A DNA stretch of 64,000 nt. Source: Sideroxyarcus sp045866275. Lineage in GTDB: Bacteria > Pseudomonadota > Gammaproteobacteria > Burkholderiales > Gallionellaceae. Below, one piece after another: positions 50,901 through 60,333 of the stretch. Where the stretch lies: positions 16,029 to 80,028 of the forward strand of contig BAAFRX010000011.1 of the NCBI GenBank assembly GCA_045866275.1, given 5' to 3'. The first letter of the stretch is position 1, and each line of letters opens with the position of its first letter. A program made the position numbers and the translations under genes. The notes beneath the pieces were generated by a model. The model was not told where the DNA came from. It was given only the letters and a program-made list of their open reading frames with translations, and searched no databases.

Positions 50901-53410
50901 ACTAACGCCGCGAGGCGCTGAAGGGACACAATGAATGGCAGCGCCCGCGCCTCGGCGCGGGCGAGGATTGAAACGCGCCTAACGCGGTCATCAAGGCTAT
51001 GGTGCTTGGGCAGCGCCCGCGCCTCGGCGCGGGCGAGGATTGAAACCTGCCTGTCCTGGTGCGCGGCGGCAATGCGCTGGGGCAGCGCCCGCGCCTCGGC
51101 GCGGGCGAGGATTGAAACCGCCTTGATGAGCATATCGAAAACCACCGGGCGCGGGCGAGGATTGAAACGAGTCCGGCAGAACCCTATCCCCGATCTTGGG
51201 GAGGCAGCGCCCGCGCCTCGGCGCGGGCGAGGATTGAAACTGTAACAAGGGCATGGGTATCCTTCGGGCAATGTCGGCAGCGCCCGCGCCTCGGCGCGGG
51301 CGAGGATTGAAACGGTATAGCATTTGGCATACTGTTGCCTCCGATGTAGGCAGCGCCCGCGCCTCGGCGCGGGCGAGGATTGAAACGAGACGCTGGTGCG
51401 CCTGACCGTGCCGGGGCACCGGCAGCGCCCGCGCCTCGGCGCGGGCGAGGATTGAAACCCTCGATCAGTCCGATGCGCCTTCCCATCTTGCGGCAGCGCC
51501 CGCGCCTCGGCGCGGGCGAGGATTGAAACTTGCCGCTCAGATCACCAAGCTGCGCAATCCGAAGGCAGCGCCCGCGCCTCGGCGCGGGCGAGGATTGAAA
51601 CAAACTCAACGACCAGCCCGTCGGCTACTACCACGGGCAGCGCCCGCGCCTCGGCGCGGGCGAGGATTGAAACTTGATATGCCACATATCGGCGCGGGTG
51701 ACGATTTGGCAGCGCCCGCGCCTCGGCGCGGGCGAGGATTGAAACACGGTCAGGGAGGTGTGATGCTCAATCTGCCGCGGCAGCGCCCGCGCCTCGGCGC
51801 GGGCGAGGATTGAAACTACCGCTTCCGGGGGCGCGATGAATAACGCACAACGGCAGCGCCCGCGCCTCGGCGCGGGCGAGGATTGAAACGATGTCCGCAC
51901 CGCAATGCTCGCAGGCAAGCCAGGGGCAGCGCCCGCGCCTCGGCGCGGGCGAGGATTGAAACGCATCGGCGCGCCACTGGAGCGCATCGAGCCGCGGGCA
52001 GCGCCCGCGCCTCGGCGCGGGCGAGGATTGAAACGCCGCCCTGCTTGGCAAAGACAAGAGCTACGTCAGGCAGCGCCCGCGCCTCGGCGCGGGCGAGGAT
52101 TGAAACCGCTGCAAGTGTTCGCAGCCCTCTGCACGCAGTGGGCAGCGCCCGCGCCTCGGCGCGGGCGAGGATTGAAACAACTTGTCCGGCGTGATGGGCA
52201 CGCTCGGCGGCGGGCAGCGCCCGCGCCTCGGCGCGGGCGAGGATTGAAACGATGCCGGCAACCTGCTGCCGGTCGCCGAGGCCATGGCAGCGCCCGCGCC
52301 TCGGCGCGGGCGAGGATTGAAACTTGAGCGGAATGAACATTCAGTCCCCTTTCGATTGGCAGCGCCCGCGCCTCGGCGCGGGCGAGGATTGAAACCGCCC
52401 AAGGGCGCTCAATCAATTCATCGGTGCCCTGGCAGCGCCCGCGCCTCGGCGCGGGCGAGGATTGAAACAAACTCGCGCCGAGCGCGGACTGGTCGGAGAT
52501 CGGGCAGCGCCCGCGCCTCGGCGCGGGCGAGGATTGAAACACCACACCGGACGGATCCCCTGCCGGTTTGTCGGGGCAGCGCCCGCGCCTCGGCGCGGGC
52601 GAGGATTGAAACCGCCCAAGGGCGCTCAATCAATTCATCGGTGCCCTAGGCAGCGCCCGCGCCTCGGCGCGGGCGAGGATTGAAACTTCAGCACGATGAC
52701 CATAACCCGGAAGACCTCGACAGGGCAGCGCCCGCGCCTCGGCGCGGGCGAGGATTGAAACGCCTGTTCGGTCAGCCAGTCCTCGATGACATCAAGGCAG
52801 CGCCCGCGCCTCGGCGCGGGCGAGGATTGAAACGATGCGGAATGGGGAGTGCTATCAGCAGCCGATGTGGCAGCGCCCGCGCCTCGGCGCGGGCGAGGAT
52901 TGAAACCGGTGATCGTGATCGAGTCATAGACTTCGGTGGCGGCAGCGCCCGCGCCTCGGCGCGGGCGAGGATTGAAACCTTGCCGTCCTCGCCCATCACG
53001 CCGCGCCAACCGGCAGCGCCCGCGCCTCGGCGCGGGCGAGGATTGAAACGTGCGCAACGACCTGGCAACCGTGCTGGCACTCGCGGCAGCGCCCGCGCCT
53101 CGGCGCGGGCGAGGATTGAAACCGCTCAAGAAAAAATACTTCGAGCAGTTCGCTGCGGCAGCGCCCGCGCCTCGGCGCGGGCGAGGATTGAAACTGTATC
53201 TAGCGCAATCTTGGCGTTGGCCAGCGCGGGGCAGCGCCCGCGCCTCGGCGCGGGCGAGGATTGAAACGCGTTGAACGAGTGGGATCGTGAGCTGGTCAGT
53301 GGCAGCGCCAGCGCCTCGGCGCGGGCGAGGATTGAAACATGCGTCTGCTTTCCATGGCGGGCTTTCCTTAAATGCAGCGCCCGCGCCTCGGCGCGGGCGA
53401 GGATTGAAAC
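44986..53410 (+). CRISPR. Type I-C CRISPR array, 117 repeats and 116 spacers
   Basis: The consensus repeat is 38 bases, starting GGCAGCGCCC and ending GAGGATTGAAAC, with the strong palindrome GCCCGCGCCTCGGCGCGGGC for Cas5 cleavage. Spacers are mostly 33-36 bases (period about 72). I listed every repeat by hand: 117 including one truncated copy at 51148-51168. Nearly all internal repeats look identical. The exceptions are: the first two (44986 and 45059), which end GAATG and GAAGT instead of GAAAC; a C to A change in the repeat at 53301; and a G to T change at the first base of the last repeat (53373). It lies directly after cas2 and the leader, in the same direction. Confidence 0.97.
51148..51168 (+). 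repeat. Truncated CRISPR repeat (repeat 86)
   Basis: Only the last 21 bases of the repeat remain (GGCGCGGGCGAGGATTGAAAC is 21; key features: second palindrome arm and ATTGAAAC handle). The spacer before it is 29 bases. A deletion of about 23 bases across the spacer-repeat junction explains both. The hairpin cannot form, so Cas5 should not cut here and the two flanking spacers would stay in one RNA. Confidence 0.85.
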
Positions 53411-53462
53411 GGAACAATATCCTGAAAGTGCACCCACGCGGCGCTCCGCGCAGAACAAAAAG

Positions 53463-53490
53463 TTGACAGCCCCCACCGGATCTGTCAGAT
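53463..53490 (+). promoter_or_regulatory. Possible sigma-70 promoter of the metal-resistance genes
   Basis: TTGACA (53463-53468) and TCAGAT (53485-53490) are separated by 16 bases. The -10 ends only 8 bases before the ATG at 53499, so if it is real the mRNA would be nearly leaderless. The -10 is weak. Confidence 0.35.
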
Positions 53491-53498
53491 TGCGCGCC

Positions 53499-53873
53499 AT
53501 GTCCCGCTCTGTCCGAAAATTGCTTGCCGTATTCATGCTGCTGTGGCTGCCCCTATCCAGTGGCAGTGCGCTCGCGGCATCACTCGCCATGCAGTTGCGG
53601 CTTGGCGATTGCCACGCGACCGCGGCGATGCCAGATGGCGGCATGGGTGATCATGCAATGATGCAGCACGACAACCGGGCTGCAAACACGGATTCTTCTT
53701 CTACCTGTGCCGCATGCGCTGTTTGTCATCTGGCTTGCAGCGGCTTCTCCGTTGCGCCCTCTCATTCGATGCTGCCGCTCGTCGCAGCCTCGTCCAGCAT
53801 TGCCTTCCAGCCCGAGATTTTCATCTCCCACGTTTCCGCCCCGCTGCTGCCGCCTCCTCTCGCTCGCGCCTGA
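53499..53873 (+). CDS. Cys/His-rich exported small protein of a metal-resistance locus
   Basis: Protein of 124 residues with a signal peptide (WLPLSSGSALAAS) and a mature part rich in His, Met and Cys: GDCHATAAMPDGGMGDHAMM, then CAACAVCHLACSG. This resembles the small CzcI/DUF2946-type proteins found at the start of czc and cus operons, which are thought to sense or buffer metal in the periplasm. Assignment to that group is by composition and position only. It starts 88 bases after the last CRISPR repeat and 146 bases before cusF. The reading frame continues upstream into the array, which is not coding. Confidence 0.6.
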   Translation: MSRSVRKLLAVFMLLWLPLSSGSALAASLAMQLRLGDCHATAAMPDGGMGDHAMMQHDNRAANTDSSSTCAACAVCHLACSGFSVAPSHSMLPLVAASSSIAFQPEIFISHVSAPLLPPPLARA

Positions 53874-54018
53874 CGCGGGGCGAGTCCGTCTGTCGTTTCC
53901 ATAAGCTGATCTTCGTCCTGCCCTGTCCGCGCCGGTTTGCGCCTGCGCGCTGCATTGGCAGCGTCAGCGCACCCCCTGCCATTCCGCTCGCACGATCCGA
54001 TTTTTAAGGAGATTAAAG

Positions 54019-54372
54019 ATGAAATTTGCAACCTTCAGCATTGCTGCATTCCTGCTTGCCACTTCCACTGCCGCACTGGCAGTCGATCATATGCAACACA
54101 TGTCCCAGACCGAGATGCATCAAACCGATGCGCATGTTGCCCAGACCCACAGGGGACATGGGACGGTGAACAAGATCGATCTGCAGCACAACACGGTCAA
54201 CATGACGCACGGTCCGATCAAGTCGCTCGGTTGGCCCGGCATGACCATGGACTTCAAGGTCAAGGATGCCGCGATCCTGAAAGACCTCAAGCCCGGTCAG
54301 AACGTGATGTTCGAAGTGGTCAATGAGGGGCCGCGCAGGTATTTCGTCACGCACATCACGCCGCAAAAATAA
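54019..54372 (+). CDS. cusF: CusF-like periplasmic copper/silver chaperone
   Basis: Protein of 117 residues with a signal peptide (cleavage near ALAVDH), a His/Met-rich linker, and the CusF domain. The metal site of CusF (His, Trp, two Met) is present as H64, W72, M75 and M77 in THGPIKSLGWPGMTMDF. It delivers Cu(I) or Ag(I) to CusB. RBS AAGGAG precedes the ATG. In E. coli cusF lies between cusC and cusB; here it leads the operon. Confidence 0.9.
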   Translation: MKFATFSIAAFLLATSTAALAVDHMQHMSQTEMHQTDAHVAQTHRGHGTVNKIDLQHNTVNMTHGPIKSLGWPGMTMDFKVKDAAILKDLKPGQNVMFEVVNEGPRRYFVTHITPQK

Positions 54373-54437
54373 TCGAGGCCCGGCTGTGCGGCAGTCGCCA
54401 AACCTGGCGGCGGCCGCCTCCGACTGGAGACAACCGA

Positions 54438-55748
54438 ATGACGAACCCGATCAAGAATTTCGTTTTTGCTTTGCTGCTGGCACCTTTGCTGATGCAGACG
54501 GCGCAGGCGGAAACGCCCCCCCCGCTGCAACTGGACGAGGCCGTGGCACTCGCACTGGCCGCCAATCCCGGGCTTGCGGCACGGCAGTCGCGCGCCGAGG
54601 CGCTGGCGGCTGTGCCAGAACAAGTGGCTACCCTGCCCGATCCGACGCTGTCGCTGAATGCGCTTAGTTTTCCGACCGACACGTTCTCTGGATCGCAAGA
54701 GGCAATGACGCAGAGACAGATTGGCATCGGCCTGACGCTGCCCTTTCCCGGCAAGCTGGGTCTGCGCGAACAGGCAGCCGACAGCGAAGCACAGGCGGCC
54801 GGGCAGGATGTGCTCGAACAAAGTCAACTGCTGGAACGCAATGTGCGCAGCGCCTGGTGGAGCCTGTTCTATCTCGACCGTGCGCTGGACATCGTGCTGC
54901 GCAATCAGGCCTGGATGCGACAACTAAACACCATCGCGGAAACCCGTTACAGCACTGGACTCGGCATGCAGTCCGATGTGCTGCTGGCGCAAGTCGAACT
55001 GTCCAAACTGCTGGAGATGGAGCTCAGCCTGCGCGCTTCGCGCCGCAACATGGCGGCACGCATGAATGCCCTGTTGGGACGCCAAGCCTTTACCGCAATC
55101 ACCTTGCCGGGGCAGGCATCCGAAGCCCTGCCGCCGGTCGCCGCTCGCGAACAACTGATTGCACTGGCGCAGGAAGCGCGCCCGCTGCTCGCCACCCGGC
55201 GCAAGCTGCTGGATGCCGCCGAGGCGCGCACCCGTCTGGCGGAAAAAGACTATTACCCCGACCTCAAGCTGGGCCTGGCTTACGGCTTCCGCAGCGGCAA
55301 CAACCCGACCGGCGGAACCCGCGCCGATCTGGCCAGCGTCACGCTCGGCATCAACCTGCCGCTGTTCGCCGACAGCCGGCAGGGACAGGCGGTCGCCCAG
55401 CGCAAGGCCGAAAGGCAGCAACAGGATTACGAACTGCAGGACAGCGTATTGCAGGTGACGGTTCAGATCGAACAGGCGCTGGCGGAATACCAGTCCGCGC
55501 GCGAACAGGCCGCACTGTTCAAGGGCGGTCTCATCCCGCAGGCACAGCAGACCGTGTCAGCCATGCGCGCCGCGTATCAGGTGAACAAGGTGGATTTCCT
55601 CAATCTGGCGCGCGCGCAAGTCACGCTCTACAACTACGAAACCCAATACTGGAAAACCATCAGCAACGGCTGGCAGGCGCTGGCAAATCTGCAAGCGGCG
55701 GTCGGTGCACCGCTGCCTGCACCCAAGGAGAACACAGATGAACAATAA
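54438..55748 (+). CDS. cusC: CusC/TolC-type outer-membrane channel
   Basis: Protein of 436 residues with a signal peptide (cleavage near TAQAET) and the outer membrane efflux protein family repeat structure: LQLDEAVALALAANPGLAAR, then ALLGRQAF and the second half starting AREQLIALAQEARPLLATRR. It forms the outer-membrane tunnel of the CBA pump. It overlaps cusB by 11 bases. Confidence 0.88.
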   Translation: MTNPIKNFVFALLLAPLLMQTAQAETPPPLQLDEAVALALAANPGLAARQSRAEALAAVPEQVATLPDPTLSLNALSFPTDTFSGSQEAMTQRQIGIGLTLPFPGKLGLREQAADSEAQAAGQDVLEQSQLLERNVRSAWWSLFYLDRALDIVLRNQAWMRQLNTIAETRYSTGLGMQSDVLLAQVELSKLLEMELSLRASRRNMAARMNALLGRQAFTAITLPGQASEALPPVAAREQLIALAQEARPLLATRRKLLDAAEARTRLAEKDYYPDLKLGLAYGFRSGNNPTGGTRADLASVTLGINLPLFADSRQGQAVAQRKAERQQQDYELQDSVLQVTVQIEQALAEYQSAREQAALFKGGLIPQAQQTVSAMRAAYQVNKVDFLNLARAQVTLYNYETQYWKTISNGWQALANLQAAVGAPLPAPKENTDEQ

Positions 55749-57165
55749 GACGATACTCGCCATTGCCATTGGTGGCGCACTGCTGGTCGGCACGGGCGGC
55801 GGTTACTGGCTGGCCGGCACACCGCAACAAAACAGCGAATCAAAAAATCCGGCAGCGGGCAACAAACCCCTGTTCTACCGCAACCCGATGAACCCGGCGA
55901 TCACCTCGCCGATACCGGCGCAGGACGAGATGGGCATGGACTACATCCCGGTGTATGCCGATGATGACGCATCGAAGGAACGCAAGGTCCTGTTCTACCG
56001 CAATCCGATGAACCCGGCGATCACCTCGCCAGTACCGGCGCAGGACGAGATGGGCATGGACTACATCCCGGTGTATGCCGAAGAAAAGACTGAATCGCTG
56101 CCCGGTACGGTGAGCATCGACCCGGTGATGGTGCAGGACATCGGTGTGCGCACGCGGGCGGTTCAGCGCACCACGCTGTCGCGCAGCATCCGCACCAGCG
56201 GCCGCGTCACGGTGGACGAGGAACGCCTGTTGCGCCTGCATCCGAAATACGATGGCTGGGTGGAAAAACTGTTCATCACCAATACCGGCGATGCGGTGAA
56301 AAAAGGCGACATGCTGCTCTCCATCTACTCGCCGCAACTGGTGCCCAGCGAGGAAGAATATCTGCTGGCGCTGGACAATGCGGAGAAGCTCAAGGACAGT
56401 CCGTTCGCCGATGTGCGCCAGGGCGCGCAGAGTCTGCTTGCCTCGTCCGAACAACGGCTGCGCCTGCTCGATCTGCCGGAACACCAGCTCGAACAGCTCA
56501 AGCAGACGCGCGAAGTGTTCAAGGGAGTGCACATCCATTCGCCGATGAGCGGCATCGTGATGAACATCGGCGCACGCGAAGGCCAGCGCATCATGCCGGA
56601 CACCGAGCTGTATGCAATCGCCGACCTGTCGCAGGTATGGGTGATGGTCGATCTGTATGAGGACGACATGCCCTGGGTGCGCGAAGGCGATCGCGCCCGT
56701 TTGCAGGTCGCCGGCATACCCGGTCGCACCTTCAGCGGCACACTCACCCGCATCTATCCCTACCTTGATGCCAAGACGCGCACGGTCAAGGCAAGGCTGG
56801 AATTCGCCAACCCCGGATTGCTGCTTAAACCGGACATGTTCGGCCAGGTGGAAGTGCAGGCCGGACGCAGGGTCGATGCGCTGACCGTGCCGAGCGAAGC
56901 CATCGTGCGCAGCGGGACGCAGGCTCAAGTGTTCGTGCAGCGCGCACCGGGGCGTTTCGAACCGCGCACCGTCACACTGGGCGTGGCCGCCAACAGTCAG
57001 ACGCAGATCGTCAGCGGCGTGAAGGAAGGCGAACAGGTGGTGTCATCAAGCCAGTTCCTGATCGACTCTGAATCGAAGCTGAAGGAAGCCACGGCGAAGA
57101 TGCTGGAGACCCTGCAACAGCCCGCCAATGAAGTGTCGCCGCACGACACGGGAGCGCCGCAATGA
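55738..57165 (+). CDS. cusB: CusB-type periplasmic adaptor with doubled metal-binding module
   Basis: Protein of 475 residues: an N-terminal anchor, two tandem copies of a heavy-metal-binding module (residues 45-73 and 85-113, both FYRNPMNPAITSP...DEMGMDYIPVY), then the hairpin and beta-barrel domains of a membrane fusion protein (KKGDMLLSIYSPQLVPSEEE, HIHSPMSGIVMNIGAREGQ). The two modules are nearly identical in DNA too, so the duplication is recent. CusB collects Cu(I)/Ag(I) from CusF and opens the pump. The start codon overlaps cusC; its stop overlaps cusA by four bases. Confidence 0.93.
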   Translation: MNNKTILAIAIGGALLVGTGGGYWLAGTPQQNSESKNPAAGNKPLFYRNPMNPAITSPIPAQDEMGMDYIPVYADDDASKERKVLFYRNPMNPAITSPVPAQDEMGMDYIPVYAEEKTESLPGTVSIDPVMVQDIGVRTRAVQRTTLSRSIRTSGRVTVDEERLLRLHPKYDGWVEKLFITNTGDAVKKGDMLLSIYSPQLVPSEEEYLLALDNAEKLKDSPFADVRQGAQSLLASSEQRLRLLDLPEHQLEQLKQTREVFKGVHIHSPMSGIVMNIGAREGQRIMPDTELYAIADLSQVWVMVDLYEDDMPWVREGDRARLQVAGIPGRTFSGTLTRIYPYLDAKTRTVKARLEFANPGLLLKPDMFGQVEVQAGRRVDALTVPSEAIVRSGTQAQVFVQRAPGRFEPRTVTLGVAANSQTQIVSGVKEGEQVVSSSQFLIDSESKLKEATAKMLETLQQPANEVSPHDTGAPQ

Positions 57166-60100
57166 TCCGCGCCCTGATCAACCTCTCGATCAAGAACCGT
57201 TTCATGGTGCTGATTGCCACGCTGCTCATCTCGTTCGCGGGCTGGCAGGCGATGAAGTCCACGCCGCTGGATGCCATTCCCGACTTGTCCGACGTGCAGG
57301 TCATCATTTTCACCGGCTTCCCCGGCCAGGCGCCGCAGGTGGTGGAAGACCAGGTGACCTATCCGCTCACCACGGCGATGCTGTCGGTGCCGAAGACGAA
57401 AGTGGTGCGCGGCTATTCATTCTTCGGCTTTTCCATGGTGTACGTGATCTTCGAGGACGGCACCGATATGTACTGGGCGCGCACCCGCGTGCTGGAATAT
57501 CTGAACTACGCCGCCGACCGCCTGCCCGCCAATGTCGCCCCAAAACTGGGACCGGACGCGACCGGCGTGGGCTGGGTGTATGAGTACGCGCTGGTGGACA
57601 AGACCGGCAACCACGACCTGGCGCAACTGCGCTCGATCCAGGACTGGTATTTGCGCTATCCGCTGCAAACGGTGGACGGCGTGGCCGAGGTCGCCTCCAT
57701 CGGCGGCTACGTCAAGCAGTACCAGGTCGAGGTCAAGCCGGAAGCGCTGCTCGCCTACAACATCCCGCTCGCCCGGGTCAAACAGGCGATCAAGCAGAGC
57801 AACAACGATGTGGGCGGACGTCTGGTGGAGATGGGCGAGACCGAATACATGGTACGCGCATCAGGTTATCTCAAGGGATTGCATGACCTTGAAGTCATCC
57901 CGGTCGGCGTGGACGCGAACGGCACACCGATCTACCTCAAGCAGCTGGCCAACATCCATCTCGGCCCGGAATTGCGCCGTGGGCTGGCCGAACTCAACGG
58001 CGAGGGTGAAGTGGCCGGCGGCGTGGTGGTGATGCGCTATGGTGAAAACGCGCTGGCCACCATCGAACGCGTGCGCGAAAAACTCGAAAATCTCAAAAAA
58101 GGATTGCCGCAAGGCGTGGAGATCGTGCCGGTGTATGACCGGGGCAATCTGATCGAACGTGCGGTGGATAATCTCAAGGACAAGCTGATCGAGGAATCCA
58201 TCGTGGTCGCGCTGATCTGCCTGCTCTTCCTGATGCACGCCAGAAGCGCGCTGGTCGCCATCATCAGCCTGCCGATCGGCATCCTGATCGCGTTCATGAT
58301 CATGCGCTGGCAGGGATTGTCCGCCAACATCATGTCGCTGGGCGGCATCGCCATCGCCATCGGCGCGATGATAGACGGCGCGATCGTGATGATCGAAAAC
58401 GCGCACAAGCACCTCGAACATCTCGCCGGGGAGGAAAGAAACAACCTGACCGCGAGATGGGAAGCGATTGCCCGCGCCTCAAAAGAGGTGGGGCCCGCGC
58501 TGTTCTTCTCGCTGGTGATCATCACCGTTTCATTCCTGCCGGTATTCACGTTGCAGGCGCAGGAAGGGCGGCTGTTCTCGCCGCTGGCATTCACCAAGAC
58601 GTATGCGATGGCGGGCGCCGCACTGCTGGCCATCACGCTGGTGCCGGTGCTGATGGGTTTGCTGATCCGCGGCAAGATACCCGGCGAGGAACACAATTTC
58701 CTCAACGTCTGGCTGAAACGGTTGCACGGCCCGTTGCTGGGGATCGCCATGCACTGGCGCCGCGCCACCCTCCTGATCGCCGTGCTGCTGCTGGCGGTGA
58801 CCATCTATCCGGTGATGAAGACCGGCTCGGAATTCATGCCGCCGCTGGATGAAGGCGATGTGTTGTACATGCCGACCACCTATCCCGGCATTTCCATCAC
58901 CAAAGCGAAGGAGCTGTTGCAACAGACCGACAAGATACTGAAGACGTTTCCCGAAGTGCACCATGTATTCGGCAAGGTCGGTCGCGCCAATTCCGCCACC
59001 GACGCGGCGCCGCTGGCTATGATCGAGACCACCATCCGCTTGAAACCGAAAACCGAATGGCCGGATCCGCACAAGACCACCCGGGAATTGATGAGCGAGA
59101 TGGACAAGGCGATCAAGTTTCCGGGGGTTGCCAACGCCTGGACCTATCCGATCAAGACGCGCATAGACATGCTGTCCACCGGCATCAAGACACCGATCGG
59201 CATCAAGGTTTCCGGCCCCGATCTCAACGTGCTGGAAAAGGTGGCCGGCGACATCGAAAAGTCCCTGAAAACCTTGCCGGACACGCTATCGGCTTTCGCC
59301 GACAAGGCGGCGGGCGGGTATTACCTGGATTTCGACATCAAGCGCGAAGAAGCGGCACGCTACGGACTGACGGTGGGGGCGGTGCAGGATGTGGTGCAGT
59401 CGGCTATTGGCGGCATGAATGTCACCGAAACCGTCGAAGGACTGGAGCGCTATCCGGTGAACCTGCGCTATCCGCGTGAACTGCGCGACAACATCGAAGC
59501 GCTGAAGCGCGTGCTGATCCCGACGCCGACCGGCGCGCAGATTCCGCTGTCGCTGGTGGCGGATCTGCAACTGCGGCGCGGCCCGCCCTCGGTAAAAACG
59601 GAAAATGCCACGCCGAACGCCTGGATCTATGTGGACATCAAAACCAGCGATATCGGCGGTTACGTGGCGGCGGCGAAAAAACAGGTTGAAGACACGGTCA
59701 AGATGCCCGCCGGCTATTCGCTGGTCTGGTCCGGCCAGTTCGAATACATGGAACGCGCCGCCGCGCGCCTGAAAGTGGTGGTGCCGTTGACCCTGCTGAC
59801 CATTTTCCTGCTGCTGTATTTCAACTTCCGCAATCTGACCGCACCTGCCGTGGTGATGATCTCCATCCCGTTCGCGCTGATCGGCGGGTTCTGGCTGATC
59901 TGGCTGCTCGGTTACAACATGTCGGTGGCGGTAGCGGTCGGCTTCATCGCGCTGGCCGGCGTATCCGCTGAGATTGGCGTGCTGGTGCTGACCTTCATCG
60001 ACCAGGCCGTCGCCCGCCGTCGCGCCGAAAAATCGGGTGTGCTGGACGCGGCCGACATCACGGCGGCGGTGCTGGACGGCACCACCCAGCGCGTGCGCCC

Positions 60101-60317
60101 CATCGCCATGACCGCCACCGCGGTGATCGCCGGGCTGCTGCCGATCATGTGGGGCAGCGGCACCGGGTCGGAAGTCATGCAGCGCATCGCGGCACCGATG
60201 ATCGGTGGCATGGTCACCGCCACCGTGCTTTCACTGCTGGTGCTGCCGGTCATTTACGGTTCGGTGCTGCTCATGCAGGAAAAACGCAACGCAAAACGAA
60301 CTACCGCAACGCCATAA
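57162..60317 (+). CDS. cusA: CusA-type heavy-metal RND efflux pump
   Basis: Inner-membrane pump of 1051 residues, the full size of HME-RND proteins. It begins IRALINLSIKNRFMVLIATL and has the proton-relay motif of the copper/silver group in helix 4, AIGAMIDGAIVMIENAHKHL. The porter domain has RIDMLSTGIKTPIGIKVSG with the Met used for Cu(I)/Ag(I) transport in CusA. It exports metal through CusC with proton motive force. The partner CusF and the helix-4 motif favour copper/silver rather than zinc/cobalt. Confidence 0.94.
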   Translation: MIRALINLSIKNRFMVLIATLLISFAGWQAMKSTPLDAIPDLSDVQVIIFTGFPGQAPQVVEDQVTYPLTTAMLSVPKTKVVRGYSFFGFSMVYVIFEDGTDMYWARTRVLEYLNYAADRLPANVAPKLGPDATGVGWVYEYALVDKTGNHDLAQLRSIQDWYLRYPLQTVDGVAEVASIGGYVKQYQVEVKPEALLAYNIPLARVKQAIKQSNNDVGGRLVEMGETEYMVRASGYLKGLHDLEVIPVGVDANGTPIYLKQLANIHLGPELRRGLAELNGEGEVAGGVVVMRYGENALATIERVREKLENLKKGLPQGVEIVPVYDRGNLIERAVDNLKDKLIEESIVVALICLLFLMHARSALVAIISLPIGILIAFMIMRWQGLSANIMSLGGIAIAIGAMIDGAIVMIENAHKHLEHLAGEERNNLTARWEAIARASKEVGPALFFSLVIITVSFLPVFTLQAQEGRLFSPLAFTKTYAMAGAALLAITLVPVLMGLLIRGKIPGEEHNFLNVWLKRLHGPLLGIAMHWRRATLLIAVLLLAVTIYPVMKTGSEFMPPLDEGDVLYMPTTYPGISITKAKELLQQTDKILKTFPEVHHVFGKVGRANSATDAAPLAMIETTIRLKPKTEWPDPHKTTRELMSEMDKAIKFPGVANAWTYPIKTRIDMLSTGIKTPIGIKVSGPDLNVLEKVAGDIEKSLKTLPDTLSAFADKAAGGYYLDFDIKREEAARYGLTVGAVQDVVQSAIGGMNVTETVEGLERYPVNLRYPRELRDNIEALKRVLIPTPTGAQIPLSLVADLQLRRGPPSVKTENATPNAWIYVDIKTSDIGGYVAAAKKQVEDTVKMPAGYSLVWSGQFEYMERAAARLKVVVPLTLLTIFLLLYFNFRNLTAPAVVMISIPFALIGGFWLIWLLGYNMSVAVAVGFIALAGVSAEIGVLVLTFIDQAVARRRAEKSGVLDAADITAAVLDGTTQRVRPIAMTATAVIAGLLPIMWGSGTGSEVMQRIAAPMIGGMVTATVLSLLVLPVIYGSVLLMQEKRNAKRTTATP

Positions 60318-60333
60318 AACAGAAAGGAACAAC

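Noticed and set aside
44986..53410. Self-targeting spacers against genes in this window
   Set aside because: I saw no spacer match outside the array while reading, but a full search was not possible, so nothing is claimed.
44957..53417. Many long open reading frames with repeated Ala-Pro-Arg-Arg-Gly-Arg or Arg-Ala-Glu-Ala-Arg motifs
   Set aside because: They are translations of the CRISPR repeats, which lack stops in several frames on both strands; not genes.
53437..53450. Stem CGCGG/CCGCG after the array as a terminator
   Set aside because: No U tract follows and the stem is only five pairs.
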